64,000 nucleotides of DNA from SG8-41 sp963802355 (lineage in GTDB: Bacteria; Pseudomonadota; Gammaproteobacteria; Burkholderiales; SG8-41): contig CAWDIV010000036.1 in the NCBI GenBank assembly GCA_963802355.1, forward strand, positions 310,001 to 374,000, written 5' to 3'. The notes under the pieces are model-generated. The model saw only the letters and a list, made by a program, of their open reading frames with translations. It did no database searches and was not told where the DNA came from. The position numbers were made by a program, and so were the translations under genes. Of this stretch, positions 9,135 to 19,645 are shown piece after piece (position 1 is the first letter of the stretch; each line of letters starts with the position of its first letter).

Positions 9135-9136
9135 AG

Positions 9137-9221
9137 GCCGACGTGGTGGAATTGGCAGACACACCATCTTGAGGGGGTGGCGGCGCAAGCCGTGTGAGTT
9201 CGAATCTCACCGTCGGCACCA
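9137..9221 (+). tRNA. tRNA-Leu (anticodon GAG)
   Basis: The acceptor stem GCCGACG pairs with CGTCGGC at 9211-9217, with discriminator A and encoded CCA (9219-9221). The anticodon stem CCATC/GGTGG encloses the 7-nt loop TTGAGGG, giving anticodon GAG (reads CUC and CUU). There is a long class II variable arm (GCGGCGCAAGCCGT region) and the T loop TTCGAATC. nuoA starts only 6 bp after the CCA, so the tRNA probably lies at the head of the nuo transcript, as in other betaproteobacteria. Confidence 0.95.
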
Positions 9222-9227
9222 AGTTGC

Positions 9228-9596
9228 ATGTTAGAGACTTACTTTCCCATCCTCCTGTTCATACTGGTGGGCGTCCTGATCGGCGTCGTGCCTATGGTGC
9301 TGGGTGGAGGTTTGAGCCGCCTGCTCGGCGTTCACCGGCCCGATTCCGAAAAACTGTCGCCGTACGAGTGCGGCTTCGAGGCTTTCGAGGACGCGCGCAT
9401 GAAGTTCGATGTCCGGTATTACCTCGTCGCTATCCTCTTCATCCTGTTCGACCTCGAGATCGCCTTCCTCTTTCCGTGGGCGATCGTGCTGCAAGAGATC
9501 GGATTTTTCGGGTTCATGGCGATGGTGGTATTCCTGGGAATACTCGTGGTGGGCTTCATCTACGAGTGGATGAAGGGCGCGCTGGAATGGGAGTAG
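9228..9596 (+). CDS. nuoA: NADH-quinone oxidoreductase subunit A
   Basis: A membrane-arm subunit of complex I at the junction with the peripheral arm. 122 residues, three transmembrane helices (LLFILVGVLIGVVPMVLG, VAILFILFDLEIAFLFPW, FMAMVVFLGILVVGFIYEW). The conserved matrix-side loop is SEKLSPYECGFEAFEDARMKFD with the redox-sensitive Cys. Starts 6 bp after the tRNA-Leu CCA end, without a classical Shine-Dalgarno. Confidence 0.97.
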   Translation: MLETYFPILLFILVGVLIGVVPMVLGGGLSRLLGVHRPDSEKLSPYECGFEAFEDARMKFDVRYYLVAILFILFDLEIAFLFPWAIVLQEIGFFGFMAMVVFLGILVVGFIYEWMKGALEWE

Positions 9597-9658
9597 CGAC
9601 GCACGAATACGGTTATTTCTTCGTCAACGGATCAGAGGCTGCCGAGGAGCAGCAGACT

Positions 9659-10138
9659 ATGGGCGCACCGGAAAGTTTTCACGAACGGGGTTTCGCCACC
9701 ACGACGGCGGACGCGCTGATCAATTGGACGCGCACCGGCTCGCTGTGGCCGATGACCTTCGGGCTGGCGTGCTGCGCGGTCGAGATGATGCACGCCGGCG
9801 CCGCGCGCTACGATCTCGACCGGTTCGGGATCGTGTTCCGCCCGAGCCCGCGGCAGTCCGACGTGATGATCGTCGCCGGCACGCTGTGCAACAAGATGGC
9901 GCCAGCGCTGCGCAAAGTCTACGACCAGATGGCGGAACCCCGCTGGGTGATCTCGATGGGGTCGTGCGCCAACGGCGGCGGGTACTATCACTATTCGTAC
10001 TCGGTCGTGCGCGGCTGCGACCGCATCGTGCCCGTGGACATCTACGTTCCGGGCTGCCCGCCGACGGCGGAGGCGCTACTTTACGGCATCATCCAGTTGC
10101 AGAACAAGATCAAACGCACCAATACGATTGCGCGCTAG
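9659..10138 (+). CDS. nuoB: NADH-quinone oxidoreductase subunit B
   Basis: Peripheral-arm subunit carrying the terminal Fe-S cluster N2 next to the quinone site. 159 residues from the ATG at 9659, preceded by GAGGAG 9 nt upstream. An in-frame ATG at 9587 overlapping nuoA would add 24 atypical residues and is not preferred. The N2 ligands are visible: GLACCAVEMM, the Cys of MGSCANGG and VPGCPP. The body WTRTGSLWPMTFG is strongly conserved. Confidence 0.96.
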   Translation: MGAPESFHERGFATTTADALINWTRTGSLWPMTFGLACCAVEMMHAGAARYDLDRFGIVFRPSPRQSDVMIVAGTLCNKMAPALRKVYDQMAEPRWVISMGSCANGGGYYHYSYSVVRGCDRIVPVDIYVPGCPPTAEALLYGIIQLQNKIKRTNTIAR

Positions 10139-10222
10139 CCCGCAATCGTTGGTGATCATCGATGCGAAGCAGCGAGTCCCGGAAGTTGGCTTTGCGGATT
10201 CAATCCCCGATCGTCAATCGCC

Positions 10223-10969
10223 ATGACGACGAGAATTGACGCGTTGACCGCCGCGCTGCAGGCTCGCATCGGCGACAAGCTGGCGAGCGTCACCGCCGCG
10301 GCGGGCGAGTTGACGGTTGTCGTGAAACCCGAAAACCTGCTGGCCGTTGCAAGCACGTTGCGCGACGCGCCGGACTTGCGTTTCGAGCAGCTCATCGATT
10401 TGTGCGGGGTCGACTACGGCGCCTACGGTGAAGTCGCGTGGGAGGGCGCCCCTGCCGTCGGGGAGGACACGAGCTTCGAAGAACTGGAGAAAAGTGACGC
10501 TCACACGGCGCCGACGGTGCCGGGCGAGCGGGTAGAAGGAGGGCGATCGGAAGCAGCGCCAGTGCCGCCGGCGGCCGGCGTGCGTTTTGCCGTGGTGTAC
10601 CACCTGCTCAGCATCACGCACAACTGGCGATTGCGCATGCGGGCGTTCGCGCCCGACGATGAGTTACCGGTAGTGGACTCGATGACGGATGTATGGCCCT
10701 CGGCCAACTGGTTCGAGCGCGAGGCGTTCGATCTGCTGGGCATCGTGTTTACCGGACATCCGGATCTGCGCCGCATACTGACCGACTACGGCTTCATCGG
10801 GCACCCTTTTCGCAAGGATTTTCCGCTCTCGGGCAACGTCGAGATGCGCTACGACCCGGATCAGCAGCGCGTGATCTATCAGCCGGTCACGATCGAGCCG
10901 CGCGAAATCGTGCCGCGCGTGATCCGCGAAGAGGATTACGGCGACACCGAGGGTTTAAAGAAGGGATGA
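10223..10969 (+). CDS. nuoC: NADH-quinone oxidoreductase subunit C, with internal insert
   Basis: The 30-kDa peripheral-arm subunit. 248 residues, about 40 longer than most betaproteobacterial NuoC. The extra length is an acidic, Pro/Ala-rich block between VDYGAYGEVAWEG and VRFAVVYHLLS (about residues 75-118, including PAVGEDTSFEE). The C-terminal signature is intact: ANWFEREAFDLLGIVF, GHPDLRRILTDYGFIGHPFRKDFP. Starts ATG at 10223. A heptamer inverted repeat separates it from nuoD. Confidence 0.95.
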   Translation: MTTRIDALTAALQARIGDKLASVTAAAGELTVVVKPENLLAVASTLRDAPDLRFEQLIDLCGVDYGAYGEVAWEGAPAVGEDTSFEELEKSDAHTAPTVPGERVEGGRSEAAPVPPAAGVRFAVVYHLLSITHNWRLRMRAFAPDDELPVVDSMTDVWPSANWFEREAFDLLGIVFTGHPDLRRILTDYGFIGHPFRKDFPLSGNVEMRYDPDQQRVIYQPVTIEPREIVPRVIREEDYGDTEGLKKG

Positions 10970-10990
10970 ACAGACGGGATTAGCAGCATA

Positions 10991-11097
10991 GAGATACGAG
11001 ATGCGGGATACGAGATACGAGATACGAACAGGTGGCGAGTGGGATCCGCTCTGCTGGAGATCAATCCCGCATCCCGCATCGCGCATCGCGCATCCGC
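10991..11097. repeat. Heptamer inverted-repeat array (nuoC/nuoD)
   Basis: The left arm (10991-11027) is GATACGA GATGCGG GATACGA GATACGA GATACGA. The right arm (11064-11097) is the reverse complement of GATGCGC/GATGCGG words. The loop is about 36 nt. It lies inside the nuo operon, ending about 28 bp before the nuoD ATG. Confidence 0.9.
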
Positions 11098-11125
11098 CCG
11101 TACCTGCGAATCCTGTTCATTAAAC

Positions 11126-12379
11126 ATGGCAGAAATACGCAACTACACCATGAACTTCGGGCCGCAGCACCCTGCGGCCCACGGCGTCTTGCGCCTGGTG
11201 CTCGAGCTGGACGGGGAGGTGATCGAGCGCGCGGATCCCCACATCGGTCTGCTGCACCGCGCGACCGAGAAGCTCGCCGAGCACAAGACCTACCTCCAAT
11301 CGGTTCCGTACATGGACCGGCTGGACTACGTCTCGATGATGGCGAACGAGCACGCCTACGTCTTGGCGATCGAGAAGCTGCTGGGAATCGAAGCACCGAT
11401 ACGAGCCCAATAGATACGCGTGATGTTCGACGAGATCACGCGCATCTTGAACCACCTCCTGTGGCTCGGCGCGCACGGGCTCGATATCGGCGCCATGACG
11501 GTGTTCCTCTATTGCTTCCGCGAGCGCGAGGATCTGATGGACTGCTACGAGGCGGTGTCCGGGGCGCGCCTGCACGCGGCCTACTACCGTCCGGGCGGCG
11601 TGTTCCGCGACCTGCCGGAGCGTATGCCGCAGTACGCGGTCTCCCGCATCCATGGCGAGAAGGCCGTGCGCGAGCTGAACCGGAACCGGCAAGGCTCGCT
11701 GCTCGATTTCATCGAGGATTTCACCAATCGCTTTCCGCAGTACGTCGACGAGTACGAGACGCTGCTCACCGACAACCGCATCTGGAAGCAGCGCACGGTC
11801 GGCATCGGCGTCGTCTCGCCGGAGCGGGCCATGGCGTTGGGTTTTACCGGCCCCATGCTGCGCGGGTCGGGGATCGCGTGGGACCTGCGGAAGAAGCAGC
11901 CCTACGAAGTCTACGACCGCGTCGAGTTCGACATCCCGGTCGGGGTCAACGGCGATTGCTACGACCGCTACCTGGTGCGGATCGAGGAAATGCGTCAATC
12001 CAACCGCATCGTCCGGCAATGCATAGGGTGGCTCCGCGGCAATCCCGGCCCGGTGATGGTCGACAACCACAAGGTAACCCCACCTTCACGCGTGGCGATG
12101 AAGACCAACATGGAGGAGCTGATTCATCACTTCAAGCTGTTCACCGAAGGAATGCACGTGCCTCCGGGCGAGACTTACGCTGCGGTCGAAGCGCCCAAAG
12201 GCGAATTCGGGATCTATCTCATCTCGGACGGCGCCAACAAGCCGTATCGGCTCAAGATCCGTGCGCCCGGATTCGTGCATCTTTCAGCACTCGACGAAAT
12301 GGCGCGCGGCCACATGATCGCGGATGTCGTTGCCATCATCGGCACGCAGGACATCGTGTTCGGGGAGGTCGACCGGTGA
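11126..12379 (+). CDS. nuoD: NADH-quinone oxidoreductase subunit D, in-frame TAG
   Basis: The 49-kDa subunit forming the quinone site with NuoB. 417 codons starting MAEIRNYTMNFGPQHPAAHG. Conserved blocks include HIGLLHRATEKL, PYMDRLDYVSMM, FDEITRILNHLLWLG, GARLHAAYYRPGG and IGTQDIVFGEVDR at the end. Codon 96 (11411-11413) is TAG in the context AQ-stop-IRVMFDE, where the family has Tyr. No frame change occurs there, so this is a substitution (TAC or TAT to TAG) and not a slip. If real, complex I would be truncated; with every other nuo gene present a consensus error is more likely. Confidence 0.93.
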
Positions 12380-12387
12380 ATGCGCCG

Positions 12388-12863
12388 ATGGTATTGAGCC
12401 CCGACGCGCTCGCCAGGATCGACCGGGCGATCGCCAAGTATCCGCCCGACCAGCGGCAGTCGGCGGTCATGGCGGCGCTCACCATCGCCCAGGACGAAAA
12501 GGGCTGGTTGTCCGTCGAAACGATGGACTTCGTCGCGCAGTATCTGGGCATGCCGCCCATCGCAGTCTACGAAGTCGCGTCTTTCTATACGATGTACGAC
12601 GTCAAGCCGGTCGGCACGCTACAAGATCGCCATTTGCACCAATCTGCCTTGCGCACTCCAGGGCGCCAACATCGCGGCGGAACATCTCAAGAAGAAACTC
12701 GGCATAGGGTTCAACGAGACCTCCGCGGACGGAAAATTCACGCTGCGAGAAGGCGAATGCTTCGGCGCGTGCGGTGACGCACCCGTGCTCCTGCTCAACA
12801 ACAAGCGCATGTGCTGCGCGATGACGCCGGACCGGCTGGACGCGCTGCTGGAGGAACTGAATA

Positions 12864-12864
<1 letters not shown>
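12388..12864 (+). CDS. nuoE: NADH-quinone oxidoreductase subunit E, frame broken twice
   Basis: The 24-kDa subunit with a 2Fe-2S cluster (N1a). Starts ATG at 12388; a GTG at 12376 overlapping the nuoD stop is the alternative. The thioredoxin-like fold shows EVASFYTMYD, Cys ligands in CTNLPC, and the second pair in GECFGACGDAPV. The frame slips near 12618: removing one C after ACG restores VGTYKIAICTNLPC. At the end the expected TAA at 12862-12864, overlapping the nuoF ATG as TAATG, is one base out of frame, so a base appears to be missing just before it. Confidence 0.9.
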
Positions 12865-14180
<1,316 letters not shown>

Positions 14181-14206
14181 AGTCGCGAGATAAGTGATAA
14201 GTGAGA

Positions 14207-14400
14207 GATCAATTCATGAATAGTTATTGCGACTTGACCGAGCGTAAGCCTGAGGGTGCAGGAACCTTAGAGTTTAGGGTTCCTGACACCCTTACGATAG
14301 AGGATCGCAAGAGACTGGGCCCGGCGCCGACTAACTTGCGAAGAATGTGTTTCTCCTCAGACTTGCGCGGGGTCGAATGAACACCAGCCATTTACGAGAT
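14207..14400 (+). mobile_element. MITE-like element, copy 1 (nuoF/nuoG)
   Basis: First of four related non-coding elements. It begins with the shared end TCAATTCAT..ATAGTTATTGCGACTTGACC and contains a long hairpin at 14254-14291 (arms GGGTGCAGGAACC and GGTTCCTGACACCC). It continues with AGAGGATCGCAAGAGA, CTAACTTGCGAAGAATGTG and GGGGTCGAATGAAC, which it shares with copy 2. It carries no open reading frame of substance. It is flanked on both sides by runs of GATAAGTGATA, as if inserted inside a heptamer array. Confidence 0.8.
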
Positions 14401-14427
14401 TAGTTCTAGTGATAAGTGATAGGACAA

Positions 14428-16862
14428 ATGCTAGAGATCGAGATCAACGGAAAGCTGATGGAGGTGGCCGAAGGCGTCCACCATAATGGACGCCACCAAC
14501 CAGGCGGGTGTCTACGTTCCGCACTTTTGCTATCACCGCAAGCTCTCGATCGCCGCGAACTGCCGGATGTGCCTCGTGCAGGTGGAAAAGGCGCCGAAAC
14601 CGTTGCCGGCCTGCGCGACACCCGTGACCAACGGAATGAAGGTCCAGACGCATTCGGAGCAGGCCGTGGAAGCGCAAAAAGGGGTGATGGAGTTTTTGCT
14701 CATCAACCATCCCCTGGATTGCCCGATCTGCGACCAGGGCGGCGAATGCCAGCTGCAGGACCTTGCCGTGGGCTACGGCGCAAGCGGCTCGCGTTACGAA
14801 GAGCCCAAGCGCGTGGTGACGAACAAGAACCTGGGCCCGCTGATCTCCACCGACATGACGCGCTGCATACACTGCACGCGCTGCGTGCGCTTCGGACAGG
14901 AAATCGCGGGCATCATGGAGCTCGGGATGATCGGCCGGGGCGAGCACGCCGAGATCATCACGTTCGTCGGCAAGACGGTCGATTCGGAGCTTTCCGGCAA
15001 CGTAATCGACCTGTGTCCGGTCGGCGCGCTCACTTCCAAGCCGTTCCGCTATACCGCGCGGCCCTGGGAGCTCGCGCACAAGCCTTCGGTGAGCCCGCAC
15101 TGCGGCTTGGGCTCGAATCTCGAGGTCCATATCAAGCAGAATCGCGTCATGCGCGTACTGCCCCGCGACAACGAAGCGGTCAATGAGTGCTGGCTCTCCG
15201 ACAAGGATCGCTTCTCCTATGAGGGGCTTAACTCCGAGGAGCGCCTCCCGCGGCCGATGCTAAAGCGGGCCGGCAGCATGGGAAGAGGTCGAATGGAAGG
15301 TCGCGCTGGAGTTCGTCGTCCGGGAGTTGAAGCGCATTCGCGAGCAGCACGGGGCGAGCGCGATCGGCGCGCTCGCGACGCCGCACCAGACGATCGAGGA
15401 GCTCTACCTGCTGCAGAAACTGATGCGCGAGTCGGGCAGCGGAAACGTGGATTTCCGGCTGCGTCAATCGGATTTTTCCGCTGACGGCAAGATGAGGAGT
15501 GCGCCCTGGCTGGGCATGACAATCGCGGAAGTGAGCAAGCTCGACCGCGTGCTCGTCGTCGGCAGCACGCTGAGGAAGGACCATCCTCTGCTTGCGCACC
15601 GCCTGCGCCAGGGAACCAAACGCGGGCTACAGTTGAGCCTGATCAACCCGTTCGACGACAACCTCCTGATGCGAGTTGCGCACAAGGCGGTGGTCGCGCC
15701 ATCGGCCATGCCCGAGATGCTCGCGCAGGTGCTGAAGGCTGTGGGCGAGGCGAAGAATGCCACGGTACCTGACGCCGTGCGCGATGCCGTGGTGTCCGAC
15801 GCGGCGCGCGCGATTGCCGGGAGTCTTGCGTCGGGCAAGAAGCGTCGGCGTGTTTTTAGGCAACCTGGGGCAGCACCATCCGGCCGGCTCCCGGCTGCAC
15901 GCGCTGGCGCAGGAGCTGGCAGCCGTGACCGGCGGCCGGTTCGGATTTCTCGGAGAAGCCGCCAACAGCGTTGGCGGTTATCTCGTCGGCTGCGTCCCGT
16001 TTGGTTCCCCATCCGGACTCAATGCCGGCGAGATGCTCCGGCAACCGCTCAAGGCGTACCTGCTGCTAGGCGTGGAGCCGGAGCTCGATACTCACGATCC
16101 TCAACAGGCAATGGCGGCATTGAAGTCGGCAGAGCTGGTGGTGGCGATGAGCCCGTACCAGCACGGGCAGTGGACTACGCGCAAGTGCTGCTGCCGGTAG
16201 CGCCGTTCACGGAAACCGCCGGCACGTTCGTCAACACGGAAGGCACGGTCCAGAGCTTTAACGGTGTCGTGCGACCGCTGGGTGAAACGCGGCCGGCGTG
16301 GAAGGTGTTGCGGGTGCTGGGCAATCTCCTGGGATTGGCCGGATTCGATTACAACAGCGCGGAGGAAGTCCGGCACGAGGTGCTCGGCACTACCGGAGAT
16401 GTTTCGGCCCGGCTCGACAATCGTCTCGTATCTACCACCGCACCAACTCAAGCAACGCTACACGAACTCGGTCGGCACCGAGGACCGGACGATCACCCCT
16501 CCGGTCTCGATTCGTTGATTGCGGCGCCGGCCCAGGATGTCGAGCGTATCGCGGAGGTGCCGGTCTACGCCGCCGATGCGATCGTGCGGCGGGCACGCTC
16601 GTTGCAGCAGACGCGCGACGCGGCGCCGCCGGTCGCCTGGGTGAATCGCGCGCTGTTCGAAAAGCTCGGCCTGCGCGAGGGTGACCTGGTGCGCGTGCGG
16701 CAGGGCGGCGGTGAAGCGCTGGTCGCAGCCGCGATCGATGACAAGCTCCCCGCCAATTGCATCCGCCTGGCAACGGCGCGACTGGAAACATCGACCCTGG
16801 GCTCGATGTTCGCAGCGCTCGCCGTGGAGCGCGTGCCGGCGCAGCAGAAGGTAGCCGTTTAA
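14428..16862 (+). CDS. nuoG: NADH-quinone oxidoreductase subunit G, frame broken at least four times
   Basis: The 75-kDa subunit with one 2Fe-2S and several 4Fe-4S clusters. N-terminal ferredoxin domain (YVPHFCYH, NCRMCLVQVE, ACATPV), the His-Cys motif HPLDCPICDQGGECQLQD and DMTRCIHCTRCVRFGQE, then the molybdopterin-oxidoreductase-like domain (IDLCPVGALTSKPFRY onward) to the C terminus. Frame changes occur near 14475, 15277, 15843 and 16162-16169. The first three are repaired by removing one C after a G; the fourth needs two removed or one added. The stop overlaps the nuoH start as TAATG. Confidence 0.92.
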
Positions 16863-17936
16863 TGCTGGAAACCCTCCTCGCATATCCCCAAGCATGGCTG
16901 GGCCCGGCGTGGCCGGTGCTGTGGACGCTCGCGAAGATCGTCGCGATCGTTCTGCCGCTGCTGCTATGCGTGGCGTACCTGACCCTCGCCGAGCGCAAGG
17001 TGATCGGCTACATTCAGGTGCGCATAGGCCCCAACCGCGTCGGTCCCAGAGGCTGGCTGCAGCCTATCGCCGACGGGTTGAAGCTGCTGGTGAAGGAAAT
17101 CATCGTTCCCACCGGGGCGAGCAGATTCCTGTTCGTGGTGGCGCCGGTCATGGCCATCATGCCGGCGATGGCGGCCTGGGCGGTCATACCGTTCGGACCG
17201 GAGACGGTGCTCGCCAATATCGATGCAGGGCTGCTCTACATCATGGCGATTACTTCGCTGGGCGTGTACGGCATCATCATCGCCGGCTGGGCATCGAACT
17301 CCAAGTACGCGTTCCTCGGGGCGCTGCGTTCCGCCGCGCAGATGGTGTCATACGAGCTGGCGATGGGATTCGCGCTGGTCTGCGTGCTGATGGCCGCCGC
17401 AGAGCCTCAACCTGGGCGAAGTGGTGCGCATGCAGCAGGGTAACTGGGGCTTGCTCAACTGGTTCTGGATCCCGCTCTTTCCGATATTCCTCGTGTACAT
17501 CATTTCCGGCGTTGCGGAGACCAACCGCGCGCCATTCGACGTCGCCGAAGGCGAATCGGAAATCGTCGCCGGCTTTCACGTCGAGTATTCGGGGATGGCG
17601 TTCGCGGTGTTCTTCCTTGCCGAATACGCGAACATGATCCTGATCGCCACGCTCGCTTCCACCATGTTCCTCGGCGGCTGGCTCTCCCCGGTGCCCGATG
17701 CGGTGGCGAACGCCATCGGGCTGCCCTGGGTCGCGGCCGACGGCTTTCCGTGGCTCGCCGCGAAGGTGTCCTTCATCCTGTTCTGCTTTCTGTGGTTCCG
17801 CGCGACCTTTCCGCGCTATCGCTATGATCAGATCATGCGTCTGGGCTGGAAGGTGTTCCTGCCGCTGACCATCGGGTGGATCGTCGTGCTCGGCGCCTGG
17901 ATGCAGACGCCGCTCTGGATATGGTGGAAGCCATGA
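16862..17936 (+). CDS. nuoH: NADH-quinone oxidoreductase subunit H, frame broken once
   Basis: Membrane subunit contacting the quinone chamber. About 357 residues with eight predicted helices. Conserved loops are LTLAERKVIGYIQVRIGPNRVGP, AFLGALRSAAQMVSYELAMG, ETNRAPFDVAEGESEIVAGFHVEYSG and FRATFPRYRYDQIMRLGWK. The frame slips at about 17400 between VCVLMAA and SLNLGEVVRMQQGNWG; removing one C after G closes the gap. The stop overlaps the nuoI start. Confidence 0.93.
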
Positions 17937-18424
17937 TGGAGCGCATCCGGCGGTTTTTCGGGACGTTTTTCCTGGTCGAGCTGGTGAAAGGCATGATGCT
18001 CACCGGCCGGCATCTGTTCGCCCGCAAGATCACGGTGCAGTTCCCGGAGGAGAAGACGCCGATGAGTCCGCGCTTCCGGGGACTCCACGCGCTGCGCCGC
18101 TATCCCAACGGCGAGGAGCGCTGCATCGCGTGCAAACTGTGCGAAGCGGTGTGTCCCGCGCTCGCGATCACCATCGAGTCGGAGCAGCGGGACGACGGCA
18201 CGCGCCGCACGACGCGTTACGACATCGATCTCACCAAGTGCATCTTCTGCGGATTCTGCGAGGAATCCTGCCCGGTGGATTCGATCGTCGAGACGCGGAT
18301 CCTGGAATATCACGGCGAGAAGCGCGGCGACCTGATTTACACCAAGCCCATGCTGCTGGCGATCGGCGATCTCTACGAAGAGCAAATCGCGAAGGATCGC
18401 GCGGAAGACGCGGCATACAAATAG
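17933..18424 (+). CDS. nuoI: NADH-quinone oxidoreductase subunit I
   Basis: The 23-kDa peripheral-arm subunit with two 4Fe-4S clusters (N6a, N6b). 163 residues from ATG at 17933, overlapping the nuoH stop by 4 bp. An amphipathic N-terminal helix (RIRRFFGTFFLVELVKGMMLTG) anchors it. The two ferredoxin motifs are CIACKLCEAVCP and CIFCGFCEESCP. Frame intact. A heptamer inverted repeat starts at its stop codon. Confidence 0.97.
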   Translation: MMERIRRFFGTFFLVELVKGMMLTGRHLFARKITVQFPEEKTPMSPRFRGLHALRRYPNGEERCIACKLCEAVCPALAITIESEQRDDGTRRTTRYDIDLTKCIFCGFCEESCPVDSIVETRILEYHGEKRGDLIYTKPMLLAIGDLYEEQIAKDRAEDAAYK

Positions 18425-18520
18425 TGAGCGGTAAGCAGTGAGCAGTAAGCAGAAAGAATAGCAAACGACGACAACAATGCGAAACGCACCGCTCACCGCT
18501 CACCGCTTGCCGCTCACCGG
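18423..18520. repeat. Heptamer inverted-repeat array (nuoI/nuoJ)
   Basis: The left arm (18424-18452) is AGTGAGC GGTAAGC AGTGAGC AGTAAGC. The right arm (18485-18520) is the reverse complement of GGTGAGC GGCAAGC GGTGAGC GGTGAGC. It uses the same word family as the greA/yhbY and nuoN/nudix spacers. It ends 6 bp before the nuoJ ATG. Confidence 0.9.
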
Positions 18521-18526
18521 TGTCGA

Positions 18527-19174
18527 ATGACTTTCAACGAGATCGTTTTCTATTTCTTCTCGGCGGTCCTGATACTCGCTGCGCTGGGCGTAATCACGGC
18601 ACGCAACCCGGTGCACGCGGCTTTGCTGCTGGTGCTCGCATTTTTTACTTCCGCCGCCATCTGGCTGCAGCTGCAGGCGGAGTTTCTGGCCATTGCGCTG
18701 GTGCTGGTCTACGTGGGTGCGGTGATGGTGCTGTTCCTGTTCGTCGTGATGATGCTGGACATCAACATCGCGCGGCTGCGCGAAGGATTCTGGAGTTACC
18801 TGCCGCTGGGCGCGATCGTGGCGGTGCTGCTGGTGCTGGAGATGGTTTTCGTCCTGAGCAGGGACCTGACAGGATTTCCGGACGCGCCTGCACCGCCGGC
18901 GTTGCCAGAAGGCTACAGCAACACCAAGGAGCTGGGACGGCTCGTCTATACGGAGTACGTCTATCCGTTCGAGATCGCCGCGGTGATACTGCTGGTCGCG
19001 ATCGTGTCGGCCATCGCGCTTACTCTGCGCCGCCGCAAGCAGAGCAAATACATCGATCCGACAAAGCAAATCAACGTGCGCAGGCAGGACCGCGTGCGGA
19101 TCGTGTCGATGCCCGCGGAAAGGCAGGATTCAGGAGTCAGGAATCAGGATTCAGCAGATGCCAAGCGCCCCTGA
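18527..19174 (+). CDS. nuoJ: NADH-quinone oxidoreductase subunit J
   Basis: Membrane subunit with five helices. 215 residues, with the family core PVHAALLLVLAFFTSAAIW and LVYVGAVMVLFLFVVMMLDI (the pi-bulge helix 3). The cytoplasmic tail after RRRKQSKYIDPTKQINVRRQ runs straight into the heptamer repeat. The last 15 or so residues (QDSGVRNQDSADAKRP) are encoded by the repeat arm AGGATTC AGGAGTC AGGAATC and show its 7-bp periodicity. Confidence 0.96.
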   Translation: MTFNEIVFYFFSAVLILAALGVITARNPVHAALLLVLAFFTSAAIWLQLQAEFLAIALVLVYVGAVMVLFLFVVMMLDINIARLREGFWSYLPLGAIVAVLLVLEMVFVLSRDLTGFPDAPAPPALPEGYSNTKELGRLVYTEYVYPFEIAAVILLVAIVSAIALTLRRRKQSKYIDPTKQINVRRQDRVRIVSMPAERQDSGVRNQDSADAKRP

Positions 19175-19215
19175 CGCTTTTTCTGAATCCCGAATCCCGG
19201 ATCCCGAATCCTCGA
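19122..19215. repeat. Heptamer inverted-repeat array (nuoJ/nuoK)
   Basis: The left arm (19122-19154) is AGGATTC AGGAGTC AGGAATC AGGATTC and is translated as the end of nuoJ. The right arm (19182-19215) is the reverse complement (GAATCCC GAATCCC GGATCCC GAATCCT). It ends about 10 bp before the TTG start of nuoK. Confidence 0.9.
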
Positions 19216-19225
19216 GGGAAAACCG

Positions 19226-19531
19226 TTGATCTCGTTGTCTCATTATTTGGTGCTGGGCGCGCTCCTGTTCGCGATTGCGGTAATCGGCATCTTCCTGAAC
19301 CGCAAGAACATGATCGTGCTGCTGATGGCGATCGAGCTGATGCTGCTCGCCGTCAATCTCAACTTTGTCGCTTTCTCGCACTTCCTGGACGATCCCTCCG
19401 GCCAGGTGTTCGTGTTCTTCATCCTTACGGTGGCCGCAGCGGAGTCGGCGATCGGGCTCGCGATTCTGGTGGTGCTGTTCCGCAACCTCAACACTATCGA
19501 TGTCGAGGATCTCGACAGCCTAAAAGGGTGA
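19226..19531 (+). CDS. nuoK: NADH-quinone oxidoreductase subunit K
   Basis: Small antiporter-like (MrpC-type) membrane subunit. 101 residues, three helices, with the conserved membrane glutamates in LLMAIELMLLAVNLNFVAF and TVAAAESAIGLAILV. The start is TTG at 19226 preceded by GAGGG, because the family N-terminus MISLSHYLVLGALLF begins exactly there and no ATG is available. Confidence 0.96.
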   Translation: MISLSHYLVLGALLFAIAVIGIFLNRKNMIVLLMAIELMLLAVNLNFVAFSHFLDDPSGQVFVFFILTVAAAESAIGLAILVVLFRNLNTIDVEDLDSLKG

Positions 19532-19639
19532 AGGGGGAAGAGTGAAGGGAGAAGGGAAAACCCGAATCTACCTCTCCCCCGTGACCGGGGGAGAGAGCAC
19601 TTGTGCGGGGGATCCCCCTTCCCCTTTCCCCCTTCCCGG
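19525..19639. repeat. Heptamer inverted-repeat array (nuoK/nuoL) with inner hairpin
   Basis: The left arm (19525-19560) is GGGTGAA GGGGGAA GAGTGAA GGGAGAA GGGAAAA. The right arm (19611-19639) is pyrimidine-rich (CCCCCTT CCCCTTT), the complement of GGGGAAG-type words. Between them, 19571-19595 is a second GC-rich hairpin (CTCTCCCCC/GGGGGAGAG) of a kind also present at 55701-55725. Confidence 0.82.
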
Positions 19640-19645
19640 CCAGCG

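Noticed and set aside
9194..9658. Extended N-terminus for NuoB from the open frame starting at 9194
   Set aside because: The frame overlaps nuoA in another phase. Family length and the Shine-Dalgarno at 9644 support the start at 9659.
11126..12379. TAG recoding (pyrrolysine or other) in nuoD
   Set aside because: Only one in-frame TAG is seen, at an ordinary Tyr position, and no pyl genes are in the window.
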